Below the pieces are notes generated by a model. It was given only the letters and a program-made list of their open reading frames with translations. It was not told the origin of the DNA and did no database searches. The position numbers and the translations under genes were made by a program. DNA of 64,000 bases, taken from NCBI GenBank assembly GCA_030549495.1, contig JAUIRK010000855.1, positions 2,733,615 to 2,797,614 of the forward strand. The letters are read 5' to 3'. This DNA comes from Nectonema munidae. Lineage: Eukaryota; Nematomorpha; Nectonematoida; Nectonematidae. Positions 56,501 to 62,710 of the stretch are shown here, one piece after another. Every line of letters starts with the position of its first letter. The stretch's first letter is position 1.

Positions 56501-58910
56501 AAAATCTCTAGGTGCAGAATCGCGAAATCTCTATATTCCATTTTTACACTTCAGGGGTTGTGTAAATAGTTTGGAATGACGTCCAAAATTTGAAATGGTT
56601 GCGTTTAAACATGACCTAAATCAAGATTGGCAAAAAGAAGACAAAAATCATTTGAAAGAGATAAGTTAGAGGAAAGAGAGCACTAAACCTGGGATGCTTT
56701 GTAGAAACTGTGGATCCGGAATGCTTTCATTAAATTCATACTTCAAATCGGGAGAAGTTACGAAAAATGGTGAGCCAGCTTCGGAAATTGGAGTGCTTGA
56801 TAATCTATCTAGAAATATTCTCACAGCATCGACTTCATCTTGATCTTTTGAGCTTAATATAAAATAAATGAAATTGATTAAGCAGATAAGGTGAAGAAAA
56901 AGGAACTCTCATATAACATTTTAACGGGATGAAGACCAGAGGGACAGTGGTGTTCCAAGAAATGGAAATCTAAATAAATAAAATGCGACTGAAATTGAAA
57001 GCGGATGAATATTCTTCAAAATGCTGCTGTTCAAGGAGTTAAAGACTAAGGACTCTTACAACATGACTGTATATTTAGGTGAAGGAAAATCATTGTGTGG
57101 TCCAATGTTGAGAAAGGAATTTGATATTTGAGGTGATCTTGACAGACTTTACAAGAACTATATATCTTCTGACACACAATGCTTAAAACGTTTTCATAAA
57201 TAATAAGAAAACCTTAATTTATTTCAAAAGGGGCAAATATATTCGCACTCTCTTTTAAGTCCTCAAAAAGTTATTAAATCCTTTCAAAAATGAAGAATTG
57301 GGATCGAAAGTATACATTCTGAAGTAGAAAAAACATTTTTAGCTTTTTAAACTCTAAGGATTCTAATCTTGATGATAGGTAAATTAAAATAGATGAGATA
57401 TATTTATTAAAATTACATAAAATCGAATGCTCTTTTAGTTAGATATTATAATTTGTTATAATGTCAGATACTTACCTATTAACTAAGTTATGACTTATCA
57501 AGTTAGGGTATCACTTTTTGCGAAAATAATGCGAAATTTCAAAAAAAAAAAAAAATCATTAAAAAATATATAAAAAATTTAAAAAAAAGAAGTTATTTTA
57601 CAATATAAAAATCATTAACAACACATTATTTGATTTGTTTGAAGAGATTTCCATTTATTTGTGTAATAAATGAATAAGAAAGAACTATGAATAAGAGAAT
57701 TTTTTTATTTTTTTTTTCAATCGATGAATTGCGGTTCGGTTACGATGATTTATTCAGCCTTATTCACTGGTTAATATTCACCGAATACCATCACTAGTCG
57801 GGACTAATTGATTTTTCACAAGATGATATATGCGAGCGGCTTTTATCTCTTTTTCAACGAGTTTTTATATACTTAAAGGAAAAGATGTTTATTTTATGGG
57901 ACAGTGGTGTCACATTGTGTTAATAAAAGCGTTTTCTTAATTTTGGAAAAGTAAAAAATTCAACCGAATAAAAAAAATCGATATCTCAAAAACACTTTTA
58001 AGATATAGATTTCAAAACTTGCATGCTTTTTTATTAATTTTATTTATGAAAACTATCTAAACTTGTTCAAAACCAATATTTCTTTCTTTTTTTTAAATGG
58101 ACCCGCCTTGCGACATCAGTGTTACAATAAATGAAAATCTAATTCTCGCGCATTTGGGAGCAAACGAAGCAGTACACTTTAGTAATTTCTATTTAATTTC
58201 ATTGAAAGTAGGAAGGAGCTCGTCCGCGTTCCATTTGGAAACATTGGAATGGACTAGCAGGGATTCTTAACCTGGGGTCCGTGGATGGGTTTGAGGAGGT
58301 CCGTGAGGCATATGAAAAAAAACCTTTTTTTTTATGATTAAAATATATTATAAATATTCAAAAACATTTTAAAATAGAACATTTCTATAAAAACTTTGAT
58401 CATTTTTTTACAAGTGCAAATATTAAATGCATGCAAAGTTTTTTATGACTTTTACGTCAAAATTTCCTTCGATGGGGTCCGTGAAAGAACTCCTGGATTA
58501 GAAGTTTAAGAAAAAAATGGATTAGTGGAATTTAATTGATATAAAACAAAAATACAAATGAAAAATGGTAAAAAAAAAAAAAAAAGTACAAAGAATATAT
58601 GCAAATTACCCTTTCCGGCAGTGACAGCATAAAGAATGGATTAGAGTAAGTAAGCTGTAAAAGAATTCATGCCATGGAAAGTGACTTAGAAAGCAGACGA
58701 CACGTTTGCAAGTCGAAGAATAACGACAAAAGCCGAAGACAAAATTTCCATCAGAGTTCGTTGTGGCAAATGTGAAAGACTGCGTGGACTGAACAATGTC
58801 ATTGGGTATGGCAAATTTGATGAGGGTATCGTTATCAATTGTCGGAAGATTTTCTGAACTATCTTTTGGAAAAGTGAAGATAATGTCTCCTCCTCTTTCG
58901 TCTTCATCAT
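28263..58910 (-). CDS. DENND1: DENND1/connecdenn-like Rab exchange factor, N-terminus missing
   Basis: Spliced minus-strand gene; members of this family activate Rab35 at clathrin-coated vesicles. Exons in transcript order: 58910-58610, 56852-56689, 55242-55171, 54817-54578, 54092-53913, 49583-49402, 46003-45860, 40086-39928, 36770-36586, 29100-29016, 28616-28263. All phases agree, giving 687 residues. uDENN: FVFGFCRYSSTCKRVVCF and HFPWHEFFYSLL. cDENN: ALHERRIIIASSS, FTWQHMFIPLLP and APIPFIIG. dDENN: GDGISRAFLNAM, GSYRVAL, FIRSQMFEQ and SFDDEFEREINM. Each has a clear counterpart in DENND1A in the same order. The tail carries DPF and NPF tripeptides, adaptor and EH-domain ligands found in connecdenns. 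The first visible exon needs one base from an upstream exon that I could not find, so the start codon is absent. Whether it is closer to DENND1A, B or C cannot be said. Confidence 0.88.
29016..29100 (-). CDS. DENND1: DENND1 tail exon
   Basis: 85 nt. Acceptor CTTTTTGCAG, donor GAGAGC/gtaatt. LSEEFSDQLPYYSPTSKTAT, Ser/Thr-rich. Accepted for splice signals and exact phase rather than homology. Confidence 0.65.
29583..30565 (+). pseudogene. LINE fragment, reverse transcriptase 3' part
   Basis: The first frame (29583-29927) reads LSLANKWMSCNNLRINKDKT and FIGLAINENMNWKNRI, the region after the YADD motif in Jockey/CR1-type reverse transcriptases. Later frames contain LRVDDIYKRQMSIFVCKLFS. The 5' part including YADD is missing and at least three frame changes or stops follow. 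The 3' end carries a GC-rich hairpin near 30519-30554. It lies in the last DENND1 intron, antisense. Confidence 0.75.
30573..31080. repeat. Tandem duplication, about 345-bp unit
   Basis: 30573-30736 and 30917-31080 are nearly identical (both contain TTTTTATGGGTCAGTAGTAT and the following AGGTCAGTATAAT). The spacer is also partly matched after the second copy, so this is a two-copy tandem array with a truncated second unit. Confidence 0.85.
31187..33613 (+). mobile_element. CACTG-ended DNA transposon, CMC-like
   Basis: Both ends read CACTGGTCAACA inward, with long imperfect inverted repeats of well over 100 bp (shared blocks include TTTCTGGGGTTTT and GGCTCTAGTTT). TTA flanks each side (31184-31186, 33614-33616). 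CACTG ends with a 3-bp duplication point to the CACTA-Mirage-Chapaev group; this is inference. 2427 bp. Confidence 0.75.
31482..33189 (+). pseudogene. Transposase-like ORF of the CACTG element
   Basis: A protein family I have seen repeatedly in arthropod and cnidarian genomes as uncharacterised multi-copy proteins. Three consecutive frames are used: 31482-31691 (MSSREKMSSSKRRCRYEPD), then from about 31690 ESLRGWTNGKLKLKFAVPMV and DDCYFCINDMTG, then from about 31880 to the end (450-codon open frame 31837-33189). So two frameshifts separate the N-terminal third. The long part shows ICVDLKMVNFLLGQQ, YPCFLCLWDSRARNQHW, PPLHIKLGLMKQFVKAL, FDGPQIRTL, NFLGNHKADNY and EEQGERFHQDIKTMEERYQG. The D, CxxC and terminal E blocks would suit a DDE nuclease, but the catalytic triad is not proven here. 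Confidence 0.7.
34119..34240. repeat. 28-bp minisatellite, about 4 units
   Basis: The unit CTCCAACCTGTATACTACG-ATGATTCAT repeats in register with few changes. A further two to three degenerate units lie at 34355-34415, separated by about 110 bases of unique sequence. Confidence 0.85.
34985..35365 (+). pseudogene. Mariner transposase 3' fragment
   Basis: Reads VELLTTVVKPWITRMTNNRP, YVWRQDSMPCHTS and NVWPPNSPDLNPMDY, then a stop in place of the usual VW, followed by GAVERDTNR. PNSPDLNPMDY and the QD two residues after W are diagnostic of mariner DDE transposases. Only the C-terminal half remains, with several stops. In a DENND1 intron. Confidence 0.85.
35616..35643. repeat. Perfect 11-bp inverted repeat
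   Basis: CTAATGCAAAG and CTTTGCATTAG around a 6-base loop. No T tract or element boundary next to it; function unknown. Confidence 0.7.
36428..36540 (+). mobile_element. tRNA-derived SINE
   Basis: A box TGGCCTAGTGG and B box GGGTTCGAATA at tRNA-like spacing. It is only about 45 bases downstream of a DENND1 donor site, on the opposite strand. Confidence 0.6.
36586..36770 (-). CDS. DENND1: DENND1 tail exon with DPF motif
   Basis: Acceptor TTTTTCCTAG, donor TTTTAT/gtaaga. Begins KLSIKDPFNNLGSKILE; DPF is the usual AP-2 ear ligand in endocytic adaptors. The remainder is low-complexity and unrecognised. Confidence 0.75.
37729..39188 (+). pseudogene. Internally deleted hAT transposon
   Basis: The ends CAGGGTTTCTTAAAC and, reversed, CAGTGGTTCTTAAAC are flanked by a perfect 8-bp duplication, CTCTAGGC (37721-37728, 39189-39196). 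Inside, frames read SHCLIHREALASKTLP, LLFHTSVRWLSKENVL, AYSADIFEALNRLNRQMQG and the C-terminal FSSAYLCETAFSSLLIIKSN. The BED finger and first catalytic Asp region are gone. At least two frame changes and a stop at 38304 break the rest. Related to, but distinct from, the 19.6-kb element. Confidence 0.88.
38853..38980. mobile_element. piggyBac MITE nested in hAT remnant
   Basis: 128 bp flanked by TTAA (38849-38852, 38981-38984), with ends CCCATTAACG and, reversed, CCCGTTAACG. TTAA duplication and CCC ends are piggyBac hallmarks. A decayed relative lies at 55675-55795. Confidence 0.85.
39240..39620 (-). pseudogene. Broken coding-like remnant, family unknown
   Basis: The reverse strand reads TPVEPVITPESFTLLTTAVE then EIMEILVKTQKK, and later a Leu/Gln-rich stretch. 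GC content is above its flanks. It lies between two DENND1 exons but is not part of that protein. The source element could not be named; it is clearly broken. Confidence 0.35.
39928..40086 (-). CDS. DENND1: DENND1 exon after the DENN module
   Basis: Acceptor TTATTTTTTGCAG, donor CAA/gttaga. KEGKQILKTISSMNTKPQLK resembles GSGAILNTVKTKANPAMK, the stretch that follows the DENN module in DENND1A. A Lys-rich helix ends the exon. Confidence 0.82.
40448..40739. mobile_element. hAT MITE, left end degraded
   Basis: TTCAAACTGTGGGTCCTGACC on the left and AGTTTGAAAAACGCTG on the right are typical hAT sub-terminal and terminal motifs. The right end abuts ATCTAGCG, which resembles the other hAT targets here. 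The outermost left bases are lost. Confidence 0.5.
40664..41914. repeat. Tandem segmental array, two full units and one partial
   Basis: Unit 1 (40664-41184) and unit 2 (41185 to about 41732) are nearly identical; a third, partial unit follows to 41914. Each holds a G-rich/C-rich tract; in unit 2 it has grown to about 50 G followed by about 14 C. The unit junctions both fall at TATAGACC, and GACC is also present at the rejoined point, suggesting microhomology. The 64- and 72-codon open frames here are translations of the repeat. Confidence 0.85.
42139..42336. mobile_element. hAT-like MITE, 198 bp
   Basis: The ends CAGTGACGTAGCTA and, reversed, CAGTGGTGTAGCCA match the widespread CAGTGGCGTAGC-type MITE. 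The flanks ATTCTCTC and CTTCTGTC agree at 6 of 8 bases. Confidence 0.72.
42862..42985. repeat. Short tandem repeat, about 48-bp unit
   Basis: The block ATTCGCC-CATTATTTTCA-AAGACAGTTC-TCCCATGGACA recurs about two and a half times. Confidence 0.75.
43215..43360 (-). mobile_element. Diverged tRNA-derived SINE copy
   Basis: The reverse complement reads from a tRNA-like head (GGTTGGTTAAGATGATGG) through a degraded B box (TGGATTCGATTTC) into the GTTTGACATAAGCGGTAC body. It follows the copy at 1431 with many changes. Confidence 0.5.
43899..44463. mobile_element. Inverted-repeat MITE with GGGGGCATTTTT motifs
   Basis: Three AAAAAATGCCCCC-type motifs (two separated by AATTAAAAAGTAGG) on the left are mirrored as GGGGCATTTTTTCCTACTTT and AATTGGGGGCATTTTTCC on the right. 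The arms are about 80-120 bp, the core is AT-rich and non-coding. Confidence 0.72.
44650..44741. mobile_element. hAT-like element end
   Basis: Ends TGAAAACCACTG, a hAT terminus. Its CCCCCCAATAATTTTGAGGATG and TGCGCCCC blocks are the reverse of those in the 40.9-41.7 kb array (GGGGCGCACATCC), so both derive from one family. The other end was not found. Confidence 0.45.
44920..45858. other. DENND1 intron, nothing recognised
   Basis: AT-rich intronic sequence up to the donor of the 45860-46003 exon. Low-complexity open frames only. Confidence 0.45.
45860..46003 (-). CDS. DENND1: DENND1 exon, dDENN end
   Basis: 144 nt, phase 0 at both ends. FITQRLSYLNSGVSFDDEFE and REINM match FIDGRLDLLNSGEGFSDVFE and EEINM. 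Ends YQEWLFNTK before gttttc. The longer open frame reads through both splice sites and is not the real exon. Confidence 0.92.
46905..47099. repeat. Foldback repeat
   Basis: About 44 bases from 46977 to 47021 are mirrored at 47055-47098, making a long hairpin around an AT-rich loop (arm motif CCAATTTTTTGTCTTCC against GGAAGATAAAAAATTGG). The left half recurs inverted at 6509-6620. The piggyBac insertion begins eight bases to the right. Confidence 0.7.
47107..49177 (+). pseudogene. piggyBac transposon, broken
   Basis: TTAA flanks both sides (47103-47106, 49178-49181), with CC at the left end and GG at the right. Frames on the plus strand read SGYNCLPGRRFNGTTLMT, then CDLSYDESMIEYFGHHGCTQ and FICGKPIRFGYKVWSL, then FPYWFYFDKLFTSVD. 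YDES...YFG...KPIRFGYK is diagnostic of piggyBac transposases. At least five frame changes or stops are present, and the N-terminus is poorly preserved. A SINE-like insertion occupies 48807-49166. The palindrome GCGTTACCATATGGTAACGC occurs near both ends. Confidence 0.85.
48807..49166 (+). mobile_element. SINE-like retroposon with (TTAA)n tail
   Basis: Flanked by the 10-bp duplication ACCCAAATAG (48797-48806, 49167-49176) and ending in four to five TTAA units, so it is retroposed into the piggyBac element. A GC-rich 3' domain (49041-49134) can fold: GGCGTT pairs with AACGCC, GTCCA with TGGAC, and ATCC-GAAA-GGAT forms a GNRA hairpin. The family is unknown; a tRNA-like origin is possible but not clear. 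Confidence 0.7.
49402..49583 (-). CDS. DENND1: DENND1 exon, dDENN
   Basis: Acceptor CCTTCATAG, donor CAA/gtaaga. GDGISRAFLNAMVEIMGSYR and DEETFFKTRPHHMSPFLHSF precede IRSQMFEQ, matching GDGVARAFLKAQ, FGSYRNAL and QLQLFKQ. Confidence 0.92.
50530..52690 (-). pseudogene. Penelope-like retroelement, broken
   Basis: The reverse strand reads FNNMIYEQIDSVGMASLLRP (the YEQIDGVAMGSPLGP block of Penelope reverse transcriptases), then GYFRHVHDVFIFCHNRN (position of the YVDD catalytic block, here HVHD) and FPANTFTSNYIPFKFS. After the LINE insertion it resumes with LIKCLSNRVLDCDTKAVIEY, SLSYRSTLVQKVITEAIEPR and DHRAYKILNRTLSSEILNHF. Several stops and frame changes. No LTRs. A LINE splits it at 51048-52292. 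Confidence 0.75.
51062..52278 (-). pseudogene. 5'-truncated LINE with zinc finger, nested
   Basis: The first frame (52288-51890) has VGVHQGSVISPLLFIIVIDA, EFLYADDLVVVGDSLDELN and LKINVAKTKVM. The second (51873-51073) has a Cys/His zinc finger (CGLRVMRNAILCTTCNKWVH then CSSI...CRKC), LCYLGDMINCNSDVSS and VRSTICYGSECWVMKKADTR, the typical end of a YADD-type LINE. A local duplication of about 83 bp shifts the frame between them. The tail is ATG-like repeats. A 14-bp duplication, CAGATTTCATTTAT on the plus strand, flanks it (51048-51061, 52279-52292). Confidence 0.88.
52905..53405. repeat. Homopolymer blocks around a SINE-like piece
   Basis: T and G runs at 52970-53070 and C/G runs at 53310-53405 with sharp edges. 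Between them GGGAATCAAACCCAAG (about 53139-53154) looks like a reversed polymerase III B box. Probable poor consensus. Confidence 0.45.
53913..54092 (-). CDS. DENND1: DENND1 exon, cDENN end
   Basis: Acceptor AAATATTTTAG, donor CTTG/gtaagg. SDSTVIVIDVDSSKILQKPF and NDVQEVPFNVLEVLSRALK match DDVVILNVDTNTLETPFDD and SLPNDVISSLKNRLKK in DENND1A. Confidence 0.9.
54578..54817 (-). CDS. DENND1: DENND1 exon, cDENN core
   Basis: Acceptor TTCCTTTTTGTAG, donor ATTG/gtaata. Encodes LLWVSALHERRIIIASSS, LLFPFTWQHMFIPLLPKS and APIPFIIG, the most conserved block of the DENN domain. The ERR and WQH residues are all present. Confidence 0.93.
55171..55242 (-). CDS. DENND1: DENND1 exon, cDENN start
   Basis: 72 nt. 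Acceptor TCTAATGCAG, donor TTTAG/gtgaag. TPFHLSVQRYVQSDSYVF corresponds to VSVHLSVHSYFTVPD of DENND1A. Confidence 0.82.
55675..55795. mobile_element. Decayed relative of the 38.9-kb piggyBac MITE
   Basis: Shares AAAGCAGAAGATTTGTAT, TAATAAACGCAGG and TTTTATTTTTGTGAAGTCGA with the MITE at 38853-38980, in order and spacing. The TTAA/CCC ends are not preserved. Confidence 0.65.
56689..56852 (-). CDS. DENND1: DENND1 exon, uDENN to cDENN linker
   Basis: Acceptor ATATTAAG, donor CCCAG/gtttag. Encodes KDQDEVDAVRIFLDRLSSTP followed by YEFNESIPDPQFLQSIP. Entering phase 2 and leaving phase 1 fit its neighbours. Conservation is weak, as expected for this linker. Confidence 0.8.
58259..58498 (+). mobile_element. 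MITE, hAT-like ends
   Basis: Starts CAGGGATTCTTAACCTGGGG and has GGGGTCCGTG motifs at both edges in opposite orientation. Same family as 14973-15239. It lies in the DENND1 intron next to the uDENN exon. Confidence 0.6.
58610..58910 (-). CDS. DENND1: DENND1 exon, uDENN
   Basis: Acceptor TTTGTATTTAAGCAG, donor GG/gtaatt. Encodes DEDERGGDIIFTFPKDSSEN, then FVFGFCRYSSTCKRVVCFLS and HFPWHEFFYSLLTLIHS, matching RFGFCRLSSGAKSCFC and YLPWFEVFYKLLNIL of DENND1A. The longer open frame at this place is a shadow in another frame. Confidence 0.9.
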
Positions 58911-58913
58911 CTG

Positions 58914-59647
58914 CTTAAATACAAAAGTTGCACCTAAATTTATCATTTATGAGTAAACACCATTAACCCATTAATCCTCAGCTTTTATTATTGTAAGCAA
59001 TTTTCATAAAATATATAGAAGATAAGTTAATATTTCATAAGGCAAAGTTTTTTTCAAAATTTGAGAAATAAAAATCATAACCTATAGGTTATAAAATTGG
59101 TTAATTTCCTCCGAATACCATCACTAGTAATCAGAATAAGTTTTGATTCAACTATTTACAAAGGAATAAGGTGAAACACTCAATTAGAAGTTTTTAATCT
59201 TTCAAATTCATGATCGACACCTCCAAAGCCAACTTTCCAAACTTCTTAACTTGCAAAAGGTTTTGTCAAAGAAAAAGGAGGCTAACATTCCAGATAAATA
59301 AGTGTGTTCAATTTCTTGAAAAAAAGAAAATTGATCAAGAGGGAATTTTCTATTCCATACTGCATGATATTTTGGTTTGCTCTTTCTACGCCTCTTATCA
59401 ACCACTTTTGATCAAAAGTATACTCACGTAAAAATATAGATAAGGAATAATTTATATTCACTGTATAAATATTCAAAATGCTTATTTGTTGTCTTTAACA
59501 TTTTACACAAATATAGCTGCCTTATTATTGTGAGTTTGGCCTGCATTAGTTTTGCATATTCATATAAAATACTGGTTTCTAATGAGAGTTTTTATCGAGA
59601 CTCAAAGGCCCCAGAAAGAACTAACTTATAATTTTTTCTAGAACACA
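58914..59647. other. Upstream of first visible DENND1 exon, nothing firm
   Basis: A missing first coding exon should lie on the minus strand beyond 58913, ending in phase 1. Short open frames on both strands at 59208-59431 were examined and do not resemble a DENND1 N-terminus. Confidence 0.4.
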
Positions 59648-59735
59648 TTCTAGCCTACTTTCTCATAGTTCGATATAAGGGGCGCAATTGTGCCATCTCG
59701 ATGAAAACACCCTACGCTACCTTTACCTTCTAGGA
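59648..59735 (+). mobile_element. SINE body fragment
   Basis: GCCTACTTTCTCATAGTTCG through TCTCGATGAAAACACCCTAC matches the 25730 copy downstream of its B box. The head is missing. Confidence 0.65.
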
Positions 59736-61250
59736 TTAAAAATATTCAAATCTTTATTTTATTGATGAAGGTGTGAATCAATTGTCAACTCAATCAAAAT
59801 TCCATTTCTTTCTGCTTTTCGTCCTCTTCATCACAATCATCATCCGATTTTCAAACCCATCCGATCAACTTTAAGGAACCCCCTCCTACCCATAGTTTCG
59901 GTTGACTCATCAAGAATTGCAACATTTATTTCAACCAAGCGTTATTTAATAGAGTCAAAGAAATGCTAGAAGCCTGAGTCGAAATCCATATACCCCCCAA
60001 CTCCGCCATCCTGATTTATAGCGTACAAAGAGTTCGAGTGCCAACCTTGGGCAAATATTAAAGTGGCGTCACAAGGTAAGTTTTACTAACGACCCCCACT
60101 CCTTACATAGTGAAACTGTTATTTTAAGTGCCTCAGTGTAATTGGTTTTTTTCAATTAGAAAAATTTTAATACCATTTTTAAAGAATAATCTTAGAAAAT
60201 GATGGTCATGCTTCAGACCATACAATTATATCACATTTTTATGTTTTACTATGAGAAAAGTTTTTAATGATACCGTCAAAATTGATCTCCATCAGATGAG
60301 AGAGCAATTTTTAAAAGTTCTCTCTCATTTCTATTCAAATAATTTTTTTGAATTTTGACATCTTTGCATCGCCTCCGTGTATATGCCCCTTCTGACAACG
60401 GTAGGTGAGGGCAGTAGTAAGTATAGGTAGGGAAGTATTAAATTGGCCTAGTCCAGTAATTAGGGAAACACATGTGTTCAGAAGAATCTTGACTGGTTTA
60501 TAAAAATATTGTATATAAGAAAAACTTTTAAACCGGTGAAAAATTACGAAAATCCTTGAGCCATATTTTTAGTAGAGAAGAAAAAAAATCTATGAGAGAA
60601 TACAGGAGTGTTGATATATTTTTATTGAAAAAATGCTATCTTGTAGACGCAAAAAAACATCTACACAACGTAGCTATCCATTATTGAACTAAATCTAAAA
60701 ACATAAATTCAATCATTTCATATCAGAAAAACAATTACTGTAAAACAAAATTTATTATAATTTTAAATTTCACTTTTTTCATTAATGCGTATATGATAAA
60801 AACTTTGAAACAACTTATTAGAGGAAACGAGTCTTAGAGACATAAAATAGAAAGCAAATTATTTTTAAATCTACATATTTTTAGAAAAATAGACTGGAGC
60901 TATTCGTTTTAAAAAATAAATTTTAAAATATAAACTTATTAAATTTTGTTAGTAATTATTATACACAGTATAAAAATGTTTAAAATTGATATATTATTTA
61001 TTTATATTAAAAACGAATTTTTCCTTCTAATAGTTTTTAGTAGAGTGAAATAAAATTGTTTGGTAAATCTACTAGTATTTTCATAACTATTTACTGATCA
61101 ATATTATATTAAAATTTCTCTCTATACTTATTAAAAAAATTATGGATCTATTGCTTACAAAAATTTATATATACCGGCCACCCCTAACTATTTTTTAGGA
61201 CAAGTACACACCCGTACAAAAGACTGTTTTGCATCACTTCTCTTTTTATC
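59736..61250. other. Non-coding, nothing recognised
   Basis: AT-rich, with a slightly GC-richer stretch at 59930-60130 that has no identifiable frame. Confidence 0.45.
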
Positions 61251-61259
61251 ACATATTTG

Positions 61260-62705
61260 AGATTTCTAAAGGAGTAGATGTATTTTCCCTAAGTGCCTCA
61301 AGCTGGCTAAAATAGTTCCTTTGTCTAAAAGTGGTAAGAAACTTTCTCCATCAAACTTTTGGCCTATTTCTGTCTTATCCGTTTTTTCGAAAATCTTTGA
61401 AAAAATTATTTCAACTAAAATAATATCTTTTATCACCAAATTCAGATTAATTTTTTCTCAACAGTACGCTTTCCTTTCGGGATCTTCTTTAAAAAAAGCA
61501 TTGCTAGATTTTGTTCTAGCATATATGAAAACTTTTATGGTAATGTTTCTTCTTTAGCTGTGTTTATTGATTTTGCGAAAGCCTTCGACTCTGTAAGCCA
61601 CAAATTGTTGATGCACAAATTGTTTAAACTTGGTTTTCGCTCAGACTTTCATTTATGGCTTTTCAGCTACATATCTGATCGGCACTTTTTTATTTCTCAT
61701 AATAACTCTTTTTCATCAGTTTATCCAATGTCCCAAGGAGTTCCACAAGGATCAATTCTTGGTCCGTTGTTGTTTGTTCACTTCATTAATGATTTGCCTT
61801 CTTTTTTTTCAAAAAAATGTACAGCGTATATCTACGCTGATGATGTAACTTTGTTGTTTAAAATCGTAGAAAATGATTCAATAAATTGTAAAGTAAATGA
61901 CTGTCTTAAAATGGTGTCGCTTTGGGCAAAAAACTATGATAAATGTTACATGTTTTTCTCTAGTAGACCGTTTTTTAATGATCTTACATTAAAAATTGAT
62001 AAATTTCACCTAATAAGGGTACCTCATTTTAGCTTTCTTGGTGTAATTTTGACCGAAAAACTTTCTTGGACATTTCATATAAAGTCTGTTATTGTCAAAA
62101 TATCACGGTATTCTGGCATTCTCTGAAAAATTACGAAATTTATTTCTCCAAAGGTTAACAAAGTACTTTATTATTTATATATATACCCCATATAAAATAT
62201 GCAAATATACTCTGTCGATCTTCTAATTATACGGTTTTGAGTAAAATAAACTCTCTCCAACACAGATTATTTTTGAACATCAATATGAATGCTATTTTTC
62301 ATGATCGCTATCTAAACATATACCAAATCATCTATTTAGTTTCCTCAATTTTTTTCTATAATTCTATCAACCATATTGAAGGGTTTTTTAATGACTTCTA
62401 TTCTAGAAATAACTCGTTTCACTCGTATAATACAAGATCCAATGATAAGTTTCATTATTTTTACTACTCTCATAAAAGTTTTCTAAAAAAGTTGAAACTT
62501 AGATCCACAAATTTAAAAAAAAAGCGTTCTATCTGTTCTTTATAATTCTGACTATGATTTTCGAACATAATTTTTTTGAGCTGTCGATACTCAAATACCA
62601 TATATATTCCCTAATGTTTTGTTGTTTAGTATTTTATGTATTATCTTGTTACTTGATATATCTATTTGGCTCTTTAAATAAAATCTAATCTAATCTAAAT
62701 CTAAT
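61260..62705 (+). pseudogene. LINE, reverse transcriptase part
   Basis: Frame 61321-61557 reads SPSNFWPISVLSVFSKIFEK and KFRLIFSQQYAFLSG. After one frameshift near 61525, 61560-62126 reads VFIDFAKAFDSVSHKLL, SQGVPQGSILGPLLF, AYIYADDVTLLF and FSFLGVILTEKLSW. These are reverse transcriptase fingers, palm (YADD) and thumb of a Jockey/CR1-type LINE. A stop at 62126 and further breaks follow; 62237-62545 is the C-terminal remnant (HSYNTRSNDKF). The 3' end is a (TCTAA)n tail at about 62675-62710. The endonuclease part is missing. Confidence 0.88.
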
Positions 62706-62710
62706 CTAAT

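Noticed and set aside
58686-58946. 86-codon minus-strand frame at the DENND1 uDENN exon
   Set aside because: A shadow frame; the DENN match and the phase fit a different frame across the same bases.
59208-59431. Candidate first exon of DENND1
   Set aside because: Frames on both strands lack the expected DENND1 N-terminal residues and no donor in phase 1 fits.
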